43,610 nucleotides of DNA from Methylophilaceae bacterium. GTDB taxonomy: Bacteria; Pseudomonadota; Gammaproteobacteria; Burkholderiales; Methylophilaceae. The DNA lies in NCBI GenBank assembly GCA_029244935.1, contig JAQWQF010000021.1, positions 1-43,610 on the forward strand. Reading direction: 5' to 3'. This document shows, one piece after another, positions 32,848 through 43,034 of the stretch. The notes under the pieces were generated by a model. The model was not told the DNA's origin. It saw nothing but the letters and a program-made list of their open reading frames with translations, and did no database searches. Position 1 is the first letter of the stretch; every line of letters starts with the position of its first letter. Made by a program: the position numbers and the translations under genes.

Positions 32848-35800
32848 ATGCCGCAAATCGATAACATTCATTATATCCACCTTCGCTGCCATAGCGAATT
32901 TTCAATTTCAGATGGAATTGTAAGAATTCCTGAATATACTAAAAAGGCAAAAGAAATTGGTATGCCAGCATTGGCATTAACTGACTTAAGTAATACATTT
33001 GGAGCTGTTAAATTCTATAAGTCGGCAATTGAGGCAGGAATTAAACCAATAATTGGTTGTGATGTATGGTTAGAAAATTCAGTTACTCGTGATCAACCCT
33101 ACCGTCTTTTAATACTTTGTCAAAATAAAAATGGCTTTCTGAATTTATCTGAACTTCTATCAAAAGCATACCTTGAGAATCAGTATCGTGGTCGTGCTGA
33201 ATTAAAGAAAGAATGGTTTGAAAATGAAAATACTGTTGGATTGATAATACTTTCTGGTGCTACTTCAGGCGAAATAGGTCAGCTAATTATTCAAGGTAAA
33301 TTAGACCAGGCTCATTCGGCCCTCCGAGAATGGAAAAATATTTTAAGTGACAGGTTTTATTTAGAACTTCAAAGGCATGGCGAAGGAAATTATAGACAAC
33401 AGCAAGAGAGGTACATTGATCAGGCACTTCATTTGGCGGTTGAGCACGGTGTCCCAGTAGTGGCTTCTCACCCGATTCAATTTATGGCTGAAAGTGATTT
33501 CATGGCACATGAAGCTAAAACATGCATTGCTGATGGTTATGTGTTGGGAGACCAGAGGAGACCAAAGCTATATTCATCTGAACAGTATTTTAAAGATAGC
33601 GGCCAGATGCAAGAATTATTTAAGGACATTCCATCTGCGCTTCAAAATACTGTTGAAATCAGTAGGCGCTGTAATTTTGAGTTTAGTCTTGGAGACAGCT
33701 ACCTCCCAAATTTTCCTATACCGGAAGGAATAAAAATTGATGACTACCTTCTAATTGAGTCAAAAAAAGGCTTAGATCAAAGGATGAAATTACTTTATCC
33801 AGATATTTCTGACCTTGAAAGTCAGTTATCAAAGTATTTAGAGAGACTAAATTTTGAGGTAAAAGTTATTAATGAAATGGGCTACGCTGGTTATTTCTTA
33901 ATTGTTGCTGACTTTATAAATTGGTCAAAAACTAATGCTATTCCAGTTGGGCCTGGACGAGGTTCAGGCGCTGGTTCTGTAGTTGCATTCAGTTTAGGTA
34001 TTACTGATCTAGATCCATTAGCATATAACTTACTATTTGAACGCTTTTTAAATCCAGAGCGTGTATCGATGCCAGATTTCGATATTGATTTCTGTCAAGA
34101 AGGGCGAGATCGAGTAATTGATTATGTAAAAGAAAAGTATGGAGCTGATGCAGTTTCACAGATTGCAACATTTGGAACAATGGCAGCTAGAGCAGTTTTA
34201 AGGGATGTTGGACGAGCTCTTGATTTACCATATCTTTTTGTTGATAGTATTGCTAAATTAGTTCCAAATGAACTAGGGATTACCTTAAAAGATGCGATAG
34301 ATAAAGAGCCTCAAATTAAGGATAGAATCAAAAAAGAGGAAGAAGTTAAAGAATTATTTGAACTCGCTTTAAAGCTTGAAGGTTTGGTAAGGAATGTAAG
34401 TATGCATGCAGGTGGTGTATTAATTGCCCCAAGTAAAATCTCTGCTTTTTCACCTATATATTGTCAACCAGGAGGGGAAGGAGTAATTAGTCAATTTGAT
34501 AAAGATGATGTTGAATCAGTAGGCCTTGTTAAATTTGATTTTCTTGGGCTTCGAACATTAACTATATTATCCATGGCCTTGGAAAATGCTAACAATATTA
34601 GAATAAAAGAAAATCTTAATCCAATTAATTTAGAAACACTTATCATTGATGACAAATCTACTTTTGATCTGTTGAAGTCTTCAAATACTACCGCAGTATT
34701 TCAATTGGAATCTCGAGGTATGAAAGATATGCTGAAACAAGCTAAGCCTGATTGCTTTGAGGATATTGTTGCTCTTGTTGCGCTTTACCGTCCAGGACCT
34801 ATGGACCTTATTCCTGATTTTTGTCGAAGAAAACATGGCCAACAAACTGTTACATATCCACATCCTGCAACTGAAGCAATCCTTAAAGAAACATATGGTA
34901 TTGCCGTATATCAGGAGCAAGTAATGCAAATTGCACAAGTTGTTGCTGGTTATAGTTTAGGTGAGGCAGATCTCTTAAGAAGAGCCATGGGAAAAAAGAA
35001 GCCTGAGGAGATGGATGCGCAACGTGCAATTTTTATTGAAGGAGCAATGAAAAACGAGTTGAGCAATAAACAGGCTAGTGATTTATTTGATTTATTGGAA
35101 AAGTTTGCTGGTTATGGATTTAATAAATCACATGCTGCTGCTTATGCAAAAATTGCTTATCAAACTGCTTTTTTAAAAGCTCATTATCCATCTGCTTTTA
35201 TTGCGGCATCAATGTCTGCCGATATGAATAATACAGACAACATTCATTTACTATTCGATGATTGCTCCCTGAATGGTATTGAGCTACTAGGCCCGGATAT
35301 TAATTTTAGTAATTTTAAATTTACTCCAGTTACTCAAAAAGAAATTCTTTATGGGTTAGGGGGCGTAAAAGGAACAGGGCTCTCTGCAATTGAAGTTATT
35401 TTAGAAGAACGAAATAAAAATGGACCCTTTCATTCTCTATTTGACTTTACTTCTCGATTAGATTTAAGAAAAGTTAATCGACGGGCAATAGAGTCACTGA
35501 TTCGAGCAGGTGCATTTGATAAATTAAATCCGAATAGAGCAAGTTTATTAGCTAGCGTCAATCTTGCTATTAGCGTAGCTGATCAAGCTAATGCTAGTTT
35601 TGGTCAAAATAGTCTTTTTGCAGAATCTGACACTCAAAAAATTGATTTAATTGAAATGACACCTTGGGAAGATAAGCAGCAATTAATAGAAGAAAAAATA
35701 GGTATTGGTTTTTATTTTAGTGGTCATCCATTTAAGTTTTATAAAAAAATTCTTAGTAGATTTATATCAGAAGAATTATCTGGCCTTAGACCCAGAGAAT

Positions 35801-36315
35801 CTCCTTATCTTATTGCTGGAATTATTTCTGCTATTAGAATTCGAATGACATCTCGAGGTAAAATAGCAATTGTTACGCTTGATGATGGAAAAGCGAGGAT
35901 TGATGTTTTTGTAGGCAATACTCTTCTTAATGAATCTCAATCTTTATTAAAAGAAGATCAATTGTTGATTACTGAAGGAAAAGTCAGTCACGATGATTTT
36001 ACAGGGGGTAATCGGGTTAGTGCAATTAAGGTTCATGATTTAATCAGCATTCAATCTTCTAAAGCAGCACTCCTTACAATATCAATGAATGGTCAAGCCG
36101 ATGCTGAAAAATTAAAAGTACTATTAAGGCCCTATTCGAGAGAGAATTTTCATACCTCACTAAAGAGATGTAAAGTGAAGGTAGAGTATCAAAATAGCAA
36201 AGGAAAAGTTGAGTTACTATTAGGTCCAGAATGGGATGTTAGTCTCCATGAGGATTTAATCGCAGGACTTTCTAAATCCTTTCACGATGAAAATGTAAAA
36301 ATCATTTATAATTAA
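32848..36315 (+). CDS. dnaE: DNA polymerase III alpha subunit
   Basis: Replicative polymerase catalytic subunit of 1155 residues (E. coli 1160). An N-terminal PHP domain (IHLRCHSEFSISDG) comes first. The palm has the metal-binding pair Asp410 and Asp412 in PDFDIDFCQEGRDRVI, matching E. coli D401/D403, preceded by GPGRGSGAGSVVAF. Fingers, a helix-hairpin-helix (NRRAIESLIRAGAFD), an OB-fold (LIAGIISAIRIRMTSRGK) and the C-terminal tau-binding region follow. The PHP His/Asp ligands are partly altered (HSEFS), as in most proteobacterial DnaE, which rely on DnaQ for proofreading. AccA follows after 26 bp, the common dnaE-accA order. Confidence 0.98.
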   Translation: MPQIDNIHYIHLRCHSEFSISDGIVRIPEYTKKAKEIGMPALALTDLSNTFGAVKFYKSAIEAGIKPIIGCDVWLENSVTRDQPYRLLILCQNKNGFLNLSELLSKAYLENQYRGRAELKKEWFENENTVGLIILSGATSGEIGQLIIQGKLDQAHSALREWKNILSDRFYLELQRHGEGNYRQQQERYIDQALHLAVEHGVPVVASHPIQFMAESDFMAHEAKTCIADGYVLGDQRRPKLYSSEQYFKDSGQMQELFKDIPSALQNTVEISRRCNFEFSLGDSYLPNFPIPEGIKIDDYLLIESKKGLDQRMKLLYPDISDLESQLSKYLERLNFEVKVINEMGYAGYFLIVADFINWSKTNAIPVGPGRGSGAGSVVAFSLGITDLDPLAYNLLFERFLNPERVSMPDFDIDFCQEGRDRVIDYVKEKYGADAVSQIATFGTMAARAVLRDVGRALDLPYLFVDSIAKLVPNELGITLKDAIDKEPQIKDRIKKEEEVKELFELALKLEGLVRNVSMHAGGVLIAPSKISAFSPIYCQPGGEGVISQFDKDDVESVGLVKFDFLGLRTLTILSMALENANNIRIKENLNPINLETLIIDDKSTFDLLKSSNTTAVFQLESRGMKDMLKQAKPDCFEDIVALVALYRPGPMDLIPDFCRRKHGQQTVTYPHPATEAILKETYGIAVYQEQVMQIAQVVAGYSLGEADLLRRAMGKKKPEEMDAQRAIFIEGAMKNELSNKQASDLFDLLEKFAGYGFNKSHAAAYAKIAYQTAFLKAHYPSAFIAASMSADMNNTDNIHLLFDDCSLNGIELLGPDINFSNFKFTPVTQKEILYGLGGVKGTGLSAIEVILEERNKNGPFHSLFDFTSRLDLRKVNRRAIESLIRAGAFDKLNPNRASLLASVNLAISVADQANASFGQNSLFAESDTQKIDLIEMTPWEDKQQLIEEKIGIGFYFSGHPFKFYKKILSRFISEELSGLRPRESPYLIAGIISAIRIRMTSRGKIAIVTLDDGKARIDVFVGNTLLNESQSLLKEDQLLITEGKVSHDDFTGGNRVSAIKVHDLISIQSSKAALLTISMNGQADAEKLKVLLRPYSRENFHTSLKRCKVKVEYQNSKGKVELLLGPEWDVSLHEDLIAGLSKSFHDENVKIIYN

Positions 36316-36341
36316 TGCCACTTAAAAAATAAACTACCAAT

Positions 36342-37310
36342 ATGAAGCGTCATTATTTGCAATTTGAAAAACCTCTAGAAGCCTTAGAATCAAAAATAAA
36401 TAGCCTGCAAAAGGCACATGAGGATCATCCTTCTCTCGATATCTCACGCGAACTTAAAAGTTTAAAAGATAAAGCCACTAATGCTACCAATGAAATTTAT
36501 CAAAACCTAACACCATGGCAGATTTCTCAAGTATCACGCCATCCTCAAAGACCTTATTCATTAGATTATATTAATCATATATTTCCTGATTTTCAGGAGC
36601 TACATGGCGATCGTCTATATGGAGATGATCCAGCTATAGTAGGGGGATTAGCTACTTTTGAAGGGCAATCAATTATGATAATTGGTCATCAAAAAGGGCG
36701 TGATGTTAAAGAGCGACAAATGCGAAATTTTGGTATGCCAAGGCCAGAAGGATATAGGAAAGCGCTCAGACTCTTTAGGCTTGCAGAAAAGTTTAACCTT
36801 CCAATAGTGACACTTATCGATACACCAGGTGCTTATCCAGGAATTGGGGCTGAAGAAAGAGGTCAGTCAGAGGCTATCGCAAAAAATTTGTATGTAATGG
36901 CGGAGTTAAAAACACCAATTGTAGGGATAGTTATTGGGGAAGGTGGATCAGGTGGTGCTCTAGCTTTAGGCGTCGTTGACACATTAATAATGCTTGAATT
37001 CTCAACTTATTCAGTTATTTCACCTGAGGGTTGCGCTTCGATTTTATGGAAAAAACAAGAAATGGCAGAAAAAGCAGCAGAACAATTAGCTATTACATCT
37101 TATAGGTTAAAAAAATTGGGATTGGCTGATTTAATCATATCTGAGCCATTAGGGGGGGCACATCGTGACTCCATAAAAATAATGGATGATGTAAAAGTTG
37201 GGCTTAAAAAAGAGTTAGCTAAGCTTAAAAAGCAAACAATTGATACATTATTAGAGAATCGATATGAAAAATTGATGAGCTTTGGTCAAGTCGAAGAAAT
37301 TGGTAAATAG
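36342..37310 (+). CDS. accA: Acetyl-CoA carboxylase, carboxyltransferase alpha subunit
   Basis: With AccD it transfers CO2 from biotin to acetyl-CoA in the first step of fatty acid synthesis. The 322 residues match the family length. An N-terminal coiled helix region ([16 protein letters not shown]) is followed by the crotonase-fold core. Seen there are [44 protein letters not shown] and the oxyanion loop [13 protein letters not shown]. The biotin carrier it works with is loaded by BirA, encoded earlier in the window. Its end overlaps the start of tilS. Confidence 0.98.
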   Translation: MKRHYLQFEKPLEALESKINSLQKAHEDHPSLDISRELKSLKDKATNATNEIYQNLTPWQISQVSRHPQRPYSLDYINHIFPDFQELHGDRLYGDDPAIVGGLATFEGQSIMIIGHQKGRDVKERQMRNFGMPRPEGYRKALRLFRLAEKFNLPIVTLIDTPGAYPGIGAEERGQSEAIAKNLYVMAELKTPIVGIVIGEGGSGGALALGVVDTLIMLEFSTYSVISPEGCASILWKKQEMAEKAAEQLAITSYRLKKLGLADLIISEPLGGAHRDSIKIMDDVKVGLKKELAKLKKQTIDTLLENRYEKLMSFGQVEEIGK

Positions 37311-38649
37311 TCAAGAAATTCTTCTAAATGCTATTCGGCAGTCTTATCAGCAATCGCTTGTTCAGTATAAAAAGCCAAAAGTCATTAGTGTTGCATTAAG
37401 TGGTGGCTGCGACTCTATGGTTCTTCTTCATGCACTAAATGAACTCAGGAATGAATTTAATTTTAAACTAAATGCAATACATATCCATCATGGAATTAGT
37501 TCTAATGCAGATAAATGGTTATCCTTTTGTGCTACTGAATGTAAAAAAATTAATGTAGTTTTTAAAACAAAAAAAATTGATATTCAATCAGAAAAGAGTC
37601 TTGGAATTGAAGGTGCAGCCCGTAAATTACGTTACAAAGCATTAGATGAATTACGGGAAGAAACGCTAACTAGTGCACACCATCAAAATGATCAGGCCGA
37701 AACATTATTTTTGCAATTAATTCGAGGAAGTGGATTAAAGGGACTAGCTTCGATGCCACACTATCATGAAGGACGAGATACATGGAAACCATTATTAAAT
37801 GTAAATCGTAAAACTATAAAAGAATATGCTAAATCAAATAATGTTTTATTTATTGATGATGAAAGCAATCTAGATATACATTATGATAGAAACTTCTTAA
37901 GACATGAAATATTTCCAGTTCTAACCAAGCGGTTTCCACATTTAGTCAAAACCCTTACTCGCTCAGTAGAACATATTGCAGAGGGACTAAATTTAACCGA
38001 AACTGTGGCTAAGGAGGATGCTAAAAGTTTTTTTTCAGATGACCTGAGCCGCCTGTCATTAACGATGATAAAAGAGCTACCAAAAGATCGAATCATTAAT
38101 TTAATTCGTTGGTGGTTAAATAAAAATAATATATTAATGCCAACAAAGAAGATTATAGACAGTCTTTATGAGCAAATTATAAAAATTAAAAAAGATAATT
38201 CACTTTTAATTAAGGTTTCAGAAGAAATTAATGTACGAGCATTTCAAGACGAACTTTGGCTAGTAAAATCTGAGAGATTTTTATCTCCCTATGAAATAAT
38301 ATGGCGCGGTGAGGATAAGATATTACTCCCAGATCAATCTCAATTAATTTTTCGGTCTGAAAAAGGTGCAGGGTTTTCATTAGAAAAATTGGGAGTTACA
38401 GCATTAAGGATTCAAAATCGGTTAGGCGGAGAAAAATTTAAACCTAACCTAAATCAGCCTTCAAGAACTCTTAAATACTTACTTCAAAAATCTAAAATAC
38501 CTCCATGGCAGCGTGAAAAAATTCCATTAATATTTTCAGAGGATACATTAGTTGCAGTACCCAATTTTGGTGTTCATCATGAATTTGTTGCTGATGAAGA
38601 TAAGATTGGGCTAACTATAGAATGGGTAAATTATGAGTCTAAAATTTAG
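37282..38649 (+). CDS. tilS: tRNA(Ile)-lysidine synthase
   Basis: Converts C34 of tRNA-Ile(CAU) to lysidine so that it reads AUA. The 455-residue protein has the N-type ATP-pyrophosphatase loop [17 protein letters not shown] (about residues 34-50), the HIHHGIS and [11 protein letters not shown] blocks, [12 protein letters not shown], and a TilS C-terminal domain ([29 protein letters not shown]). There is no ATG near the expected N-terminus: TTG 37282 overlaps accA by 29 bp and TTG 37300 overlaps by 11 bp; neither has a strong ribosome binding site, and coupling to accA is likely. Its last 17 bp overlap the histidine kinase gene. Confidence 0.96.
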   Translation: MVKSKKLVNSQEILLNAIRQSYQQSLVQYKKPKVISVALSGGCDSMVLLHALNELRNEFNFKLNAIHIHHGISSNADKWLSFCATECKKINVVFKTKKIDIQSEKSLGIEGAARKLRYKALDELREETLTSAHHQNDQAETLFLQLIRGSGLKGLASMPHYHEGRDTWKPLLNVNRKTIKEYAKSNNVLFIDDESNLDIHYDRNFLRHEIFPVLTKRFPHLVKTLTRSVEHIAEGLNLTETVAKEDAKSFFSDDLSRLSLTMIKELPKDRIINLIRWWLNKNNILMPTKKIIDSLYEQIIKIKKDNSLLIKVSEEINVRAFQDELWLVKSERFLSPYEIIWRGEDKILLPDQSQLIFRSEKGAGFSLEKLGVTALRIQNRLGGEKFKPNLNQPSRTLKYLLQKSKIPPWQREKIPLIFSEDTLVAVPNFGVHHEFVADEDKIGLTIEWVNYESKI

Positions 38650-39958
38650 ATTACTTATTTATATTAATTTGTTACTTTTGGCTGCAGTTTTCATTGGACT
38701 AGCTGCAATTATTTTATCTGCACAAAATAACGTAAGGCAAGAAATATTGTCAACCCAATCTCTCGCAGTTTTTGCTATAGAAAATGCGATAGAAAAAAAT
38801 CCAGGAAATATTTATTTTAAAAAACGAGGAGAGAACTTTGGATTGTCAAAATTAAATGAATTACGTCACCTAAAGATAAAATTCTATGATGAAAATAATC
38901 AAGTAAGAGACCGAACAAGTTCAGATCTATCAAAGATAAAAATACCTCCAGATTGGTTTATTCATATTATGGAAGAGTTTTCAAAAAGTCTTCCTGAAAA
39001 GAAAATTTTCGTTAATTTAGTTGATAAAAAATTAGGTTATATATTAATTAATCCAGAACCATTGTATGAATATTCAGAAATATGGCAACAAATAACAAGT
39101 GGTTTATTGGTTATCTTACTTTTCTTTGGGCTTGTAAATATTATGATATTTATAGTCTTCTATCACACACTAAAACCAATAAATGCAATCATCGAAGGAT
39201 TCCAAAAATTAGAGGATGAGAACTATAAAGCAAAAATTAATAAAACGAATATTTTGGAATTAGATATTATTGGTATGAAGTTTAATGAAATGGTTAAAAA
39301 GTTAAGAGAAGGGAATATAAAGATTCATAAGCTAAGCCAGGATTTGATTAATGTTCAGGAGCAGGAAAAAAACGAATTAGCTCGAAATTTACATGACGAA
39401 TTAGGGCAATCACTCACTGCAATTCAAGCTGAGGCAGCTTCAATAAAAAGCAATAAAAGAGAAGAATCTAGGATTCTGGCGCTGGAAAGTATTATTACAA
39501 TTTCAAAAAATATGATGCTTTCAACTCGAGAGCTTATAAAGAAATTAAGTTTAGGAATTCTTGAGGAGATGGGCCTTGAAATTGCTATTACTGATCTAGT
39601 AAATAATTGGTCTAAAAGGTATCCAAGAAATACATTAAAATATTTTTATGACAAAAAACTTGATAATTTAATACCGGCTTCATTTGAAGCTAGAATTTAT
39701 CGTATTATTCAAGAGGCACTAACAAATATTGCAAAGCACTCAAATCCGAAGAACGTTAATATTAGTTTAAAGTTAAAAAAAAATAAGAGGGATCTTGAAA
39801 TTAAAATTTTTAATGATGGTGTTAAAAGTAAACTTCAAAAGGGAAGTGGAATTGGATTATTAGGAATGACTGAACGAGTAAATCAAATGAAGGGTACAGT
39901 CAATTTTAAGAGAAAAAATAATTTTGAAATTATTATTGTTATAAAGGTTGCATCATGA
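38633..39958 (+). CDS. Sensor histidine kinase, NarX/HisKA_3 type
   Basis: The 441-residue kinase has two membrane helices (about 6-30 and 155-178) flanking a periplasmic sensor region of about 120 residues. A HAMP linker (about 178-232) leads to the HisKA_3 box with phospho-His254 in ELARNLHDELGQSL, then a HATPase domain (IIQEALTNIAKHS, then GSGIGLLGMTERV). The periplasmic part shows no NIT or four-helix nitrate motif I recognise, so the signal is unknown. It is translated from within the end of tilS (17-bp overlap) and overlaps its regulator by 4 bp (ATGA), so all three are probably co-transcribed. Confidence 0.93.
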   Translation: MSLKFRLLIYINLLLLAAVFIGLAAIILSAQNNVRQEILSTQSLAVFAIENAIEKNPGNIYFKKRGENFGLSKLNELRHLKIKFYDENNQVRDRTSSDLSKIKIPPDWFIHIMEEFSKSLPEKKIFVNLVDKKLGYILINPEPLYEYSEIWQQITSGLLVILLFFGLVNIMIFIVFYHTLKPINAIIEGFQKLEDENYKAKINKTNILELDIIGMKFNEMVKKLREGNIKIHKLSQDLINVQEQEKNELARNLHDELGQSLTAIQAEAASIKSNKREESRILALESIITISKNMMLSTRELIKKLSLGILEEMGLEIAITDLVNNWSKRYPRNTLKYFYDKKLDNLIPASFEARIYRIIQEALTNIAKHSNPKNVNISLKLKKNKRDLEIKIFNDGVKSKLQKGSGIGLLGMTERVNQMKGTVNFKRKNNFEIIIVIKVAS

Positions 39959-40572
39959 TTAATTTAATTCTGGTTGATGACCATGAAATTGTTAGGGCTG
40001 GAATCAAGAGGCTACTTGAAAATCAACAAAATTTTAATGTAGTAGGAGATTTTGGTAGTGGAGAAGCTGCCTATCAATTCTTAAGAGAAAATGAGGTTGA
40101 TATAATTGTTATGGATCTCTCTATGCCTGGAAAAGGCGGTATTGAGTCAACACGGCAGATAAAAAAACAATTCCCAAAAATTAATATTTTAATTTTATCT
40201 ATGCATGATAATCCTACAATGACAAAAAAAGTATTGGATGCAGGTGCGACCGGTTATATCTTAAAAAATGATATTGCAGATGATTTAATTAATGCAATAT
40301 ATGCTGTAAGTAATTCAGAGGTTATTTTTTCAAAAGCTATTAAGAAATCTTTAGCATCCGAAAGTGATAATATTTTGAGTATATTAAATGATAAAGAGTT
40401 AGAAATATTAAAATCTTTAGCAAAAGGTATTGACCTTAGAAATATTGCAAACAATATTAATATTAGCTATAAAACAGCAGCAAATTATCAAACCTCAATA
40501 AAGCAAAAATTAGAATTAAAAACATCGATGGATTTATTTCAATTAGCAAAAGATAATGGTCTAGTTGAATAG
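39955..40572 (+). CDS. LuxR/NarL-family response regulator
   Basis: The 205-residue regulator has a receiver domain (1-120) with the acidic pocket DDH (8-10), phospho-acceptor Asp54 in IVMDLSMPGKGG, the switch Ser82 in LILSMHD, and Lys104 in GYILKND. A NarL-type helix-turn-helix (about 140-205; LNDKELEILKSLAKG, then INISYKTAANYQTSIKQKL) binds DNA when dimerised. The overlap ATGA with the kinase makes it the cognate partner. The TonB-dependent receptor starts 96 bp downstream and is a plausible target, though no binding site can be identified by eye. Confidence 0.95.
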   Translation: MINLILVDDHEIVRAGIKRLLENQQNFNVVGDFGSGEAAYQFLRENEVDIIVMDLSMPGKGGIESTRQIKKQFPKINILILSMHDNPTMTKKVLDAGATGYILKNDIADDLINAIYAVSNSEVIFSKAIKKSLASESDNILSILNDKELEILKSLAKGIDLRNIANNINISYKTAANYQTSIKQKLELKTSMDLFQLAKDNGLVE

Positions 40573-40668
40573 TTTAAAGCCCCTTTAATTTCAGGAAAAA
40601 TTCCTATATAAATCATAAGCGTACTTATGTACAATACGGTCTATATTTTTAAAGAAAGTTATCTTATT

Positions 40669-42981
40669 ATGAAATTTGTTTTAAAATTATTAAGCCTATT
40701 TATGGTATCAAATCTTCTCCTTGCAGAAGAGCCACTTAGTATTGATAAAATTGATGTTTATACTGCAACTCCTTTACCATCAATTGGACTTCCAAGGGAT
40801 ATGGTCCCTGCAAATATTCAAATAATCGATCGGGATGAAATATCGGAGCAGAGTGGGGTCTCTATTGCAGATTATATGGTAAATAATCTTCAAGGAGTTA
40901 CTGTTAATGAAATTGCAGGTAACCCATATCAACTAGAGATAAATTATCACGGCTATAATGCAACACCAATAGCTGGAAATCCACAGGGTCTCTCAGTTTA
41001 TGTCGATGGCATTAGGGTTAATGAGCCATTTAGTAATACTGTGATGTGGGATTTGATCCCAAGTTTCTCAGTAGATAAGATGCAGATGATTGGTGGTTCA
41101 AATCCAGTTTTTGGGTTAAATACATTAGGTGGTTCATTATCCATGCAAACTAAATCTGGCCGAACATTTAATAAATCTGCCATTGATATTTCAGCTGGAT
41201 CTTGGGGAAGAAAGGTTAGTTTATTTGAGACAGGCGGCATTTCTAAAGATGGTAAATTTGACTACTATTTAGGTTATGAGCATTTCTCCGAGGATGGGTG
41301 GCGAGATTTTTCACCGACTCATGTTAATCAATTATTTTCTAAAGTAGGCTGGGATACTGAAAAAGCCCGTTATGAGGTTAGTTATACGGGAGCACATAAT
41401 TTAATGATTGGTAATGGTTTGACTCCAAAAGAATTATTGGGAGATGACCGAGCTGGTATTCATACCCTAGAAGACGAGACTGATAATAATTTTGGGAAAT
41501 GGGTGGTAACCTCAACTCATTTCATTGACGACATGACTATGCTGTCATCAAATGCCTACTATATACGTTCAGACCGAGCTACTTTTAATGGCGATCTGAA
41601 TGATGATTATTGTTCGACTGATATGGGAAATGAAGATGAATGTTCTGCTGAATCCCTTACCGCTTTTGACGCTGACGGTACACAAAACTTAAAGGAAGGC
41701 GTTTTTAATAGAACTATAACAAAACAAGATGCTTACGGAGCAAATACTCAAGTCACGTTTGATCATGATTACAAACAAAGAAAAAATCAGTTAGTTATCG
41801 GTTCTGGTATTGAGTACTCAGTTATTCGATTCAACCAATCTGGTCAAGAAGTTGCAACATTGGATGCGAGTGGTTTCTTTACCGGTGATAGGGAAGAGGA
41901 AGAACAATCGACAGGCCTTACAGGAAAAACTAAAACTTTTGGTATTTTTGCAAGTAATACGCATTCCCTATCAGATGAAGTAAGTATTAACACAGCTGCC
42001 AGATATAACTTTATACAGGTTGACAATCAAGATAATTTTAATGCCCCTGGTGGTGATACATCCTTAACTGGCAAACATCATTATGAAAGACTTAATCCTT
42101 CAATTGGTATAACTTTCTCCCCAACAAAAAACTATACTACTTATGCTTCATATAATGAGTCGAGCCGTGCGCCAACTAGTATTGAATTAGGCTGTGCAAA
42201 TCCAGATCAACCATGTAATCTTCCAACACAAATGGCTGATGATCCACCATTAGAGCAAGTAGTTGCTAAAACAGTAGAATTTGGTGCTCGTGGTCGCTTA
42301 TCAAATGGTGTAAGTTGGAATGCAGCTATTTATAGTGCGGCTAATCATGATGATATTATATTTGTTAACGCGAGTTCCGCTACTGGAGCGGGTTATTTTT
42401 CAAATGTTTCAAAGACAACAAGACAAGGTGTTGATCTAGGTTTAGCATTTGATATTAATAAGGCATCAATGAATATTAATTATGGATTCCTTTTAGCTCG
42501 TTATGGAAGTCATATTCAGTTACCAAATGAAGTAAACAGCTCAGCTTCGGGTGATTTAATCTCAGTAAATAAAGGAGATTACTTACCTAATATGCCAAAA
42601 CATCATCTAAAAATTAGGTCTGATTATAATTTTAGCCCTAAATTTAAGGTTGGCGCAACTGTTTCTGCTTTCACAAAATCTTATATGATGGGAAATGAAA
42701 ATCAAGAGCATGATTCTGGAACGGGAAGCGGATTACAAGGAGAAATCCCAGGATATGCAATACTAAACATGGATTCTGAATATAATTTTACTGATGGATG
42801 GAATCTGTATATTAAAGCCATTAATGTTCTTGATGCGGCTTACTATACTGGTGGGCGCTTAGCAGAAAGCTCAGTACAAACCTCAGATAGACTCCATAAC
42901 GGAGATGAAGGTGATGCAGTTGCTAGCTTAATCCCAGGATCTCCACAAGCCGCATGGATTGGGCTGCGTCACGAATTCTAA
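40669..42981 (+). CDS. TonB-dependent outer-membrane receptor
   Basis: With ATG 40669 it has 770 residues: a signal peptide (about 1-18, KFVLKLLSLFMVSNLLLAEE), a plug domain (about 30-150; PANIQIIDRDEISEQSG, GLSVYVDGIRVNEPFS, GGSNPVFGLNTLGGSLSMQTKSG) and a 22-strand barrel ending in the terminal phenylalanine signature AAWIGLRHEF. The frame opens at 40627, but the first 14 residues do not look like a signal peptide start. It imports a large or scarce ligand using TonB energy. The ligand is unknown; extracellular loops are acidic (DDYCSTDMGNEDEC, TGDREEEEQS), which would suit a cationic or metal-containing ligand, though this is weak. The possible TonB box is near IDKIDVYTATPL. Confidence 0.92.
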   Translation: MKFVLKLLSLFMVSNLLLAEEPLSIDKIDVYTATPLPSIGLPRDMVPANIQIIDRDEISEQSGVSIADYMVNNLQGVTVNEIAGNPYQLEINYHGYNATPIAGNPQGLSVYVDGIRVNEPFSNTVMWDLIPSFSVDKMQMIGGSNPVFGLNTLGGSLSMQTKSGRTFNKSAIDISAGSWGRKVSLFETGGISKDGKFDYYLGYEHFSEDGWRDFSPTHVNQLFSKVGWDTEKARYEVSYTGAHNLMIGNGLTPKELLGDDRAGIHTLEDETDNNFGKWVVTSTHFIDDMTMLSSNAYYIRSDRATFNGDLNDDYCSTDMGNEDECSAESLTAFDADGTQNLKEGVFNRTITKQDAYGANTQVTFDHDYKQRKNQLVIGSGIEYSVIRFNQSGQEVATLDASGFFTGDREEEEQSTGLTGKTKTFGIFASNTHSLSDEVSINTAARYNFIQVDNQDNFNAPGGDTSLTGKHHYERLNPSIGITFSPTKNYTTYASYNESSRAPTSIELGCANPDQPCNLPTQMADDPPLEQVVAKTVEFGARGRLSNGVSWNAAIYSAANHDDIIFVNASSATGAGYFSNVSKTTRQGVDLGLAFDINKASMNINYGFLLARYGSHIQLPNEVNSSASGDLISVNKGDYLPNMPKHHLKIRSDYNFSPKFKVGATVSAFTKSYMMGNENQEHDSGTGSGLQGEIPGYAILNMDSEYNFTDGWNLYIKAINVLDAAYYTGGRLAESSVQTSDRLHNGDEGDAVASLIPGSPQAAWIGLRHEF

Positions 42982-43004
42982 AATTTCTACCTTTAGTTAG
43001 ATGT

Positions 43005-43013
43005 TGCTATAAT
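43005..43013 (+). promoter_or_regulatory. Extended -10 promoter of purT
   Basis: TGCTATAAT is a perfect extended -10 (TGnTATAAT) placed 21 nt before the purT ATG, with AAAGG serving as ribosome binding site in between. The -35 position (TTCTAC) is weak, which extended -10 promoters tolerate. Confidence 0.55.
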
Positions 43014-43034
43014 AGTCTTTTTTAAAGGCATATT

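Noticed and set aside
40573-40668. Terminator or riboswitch between the response regulator and the TonB-dependent receptor
   Set aside because: Only a weak AGGAA/TTCCT hairpin without a T-run and a short GTAC-TTAT-GTAC repeat are present. No cobalamin-type conserved boxes are seen, and 96 bp is too short for a typical B12 riboswitch.
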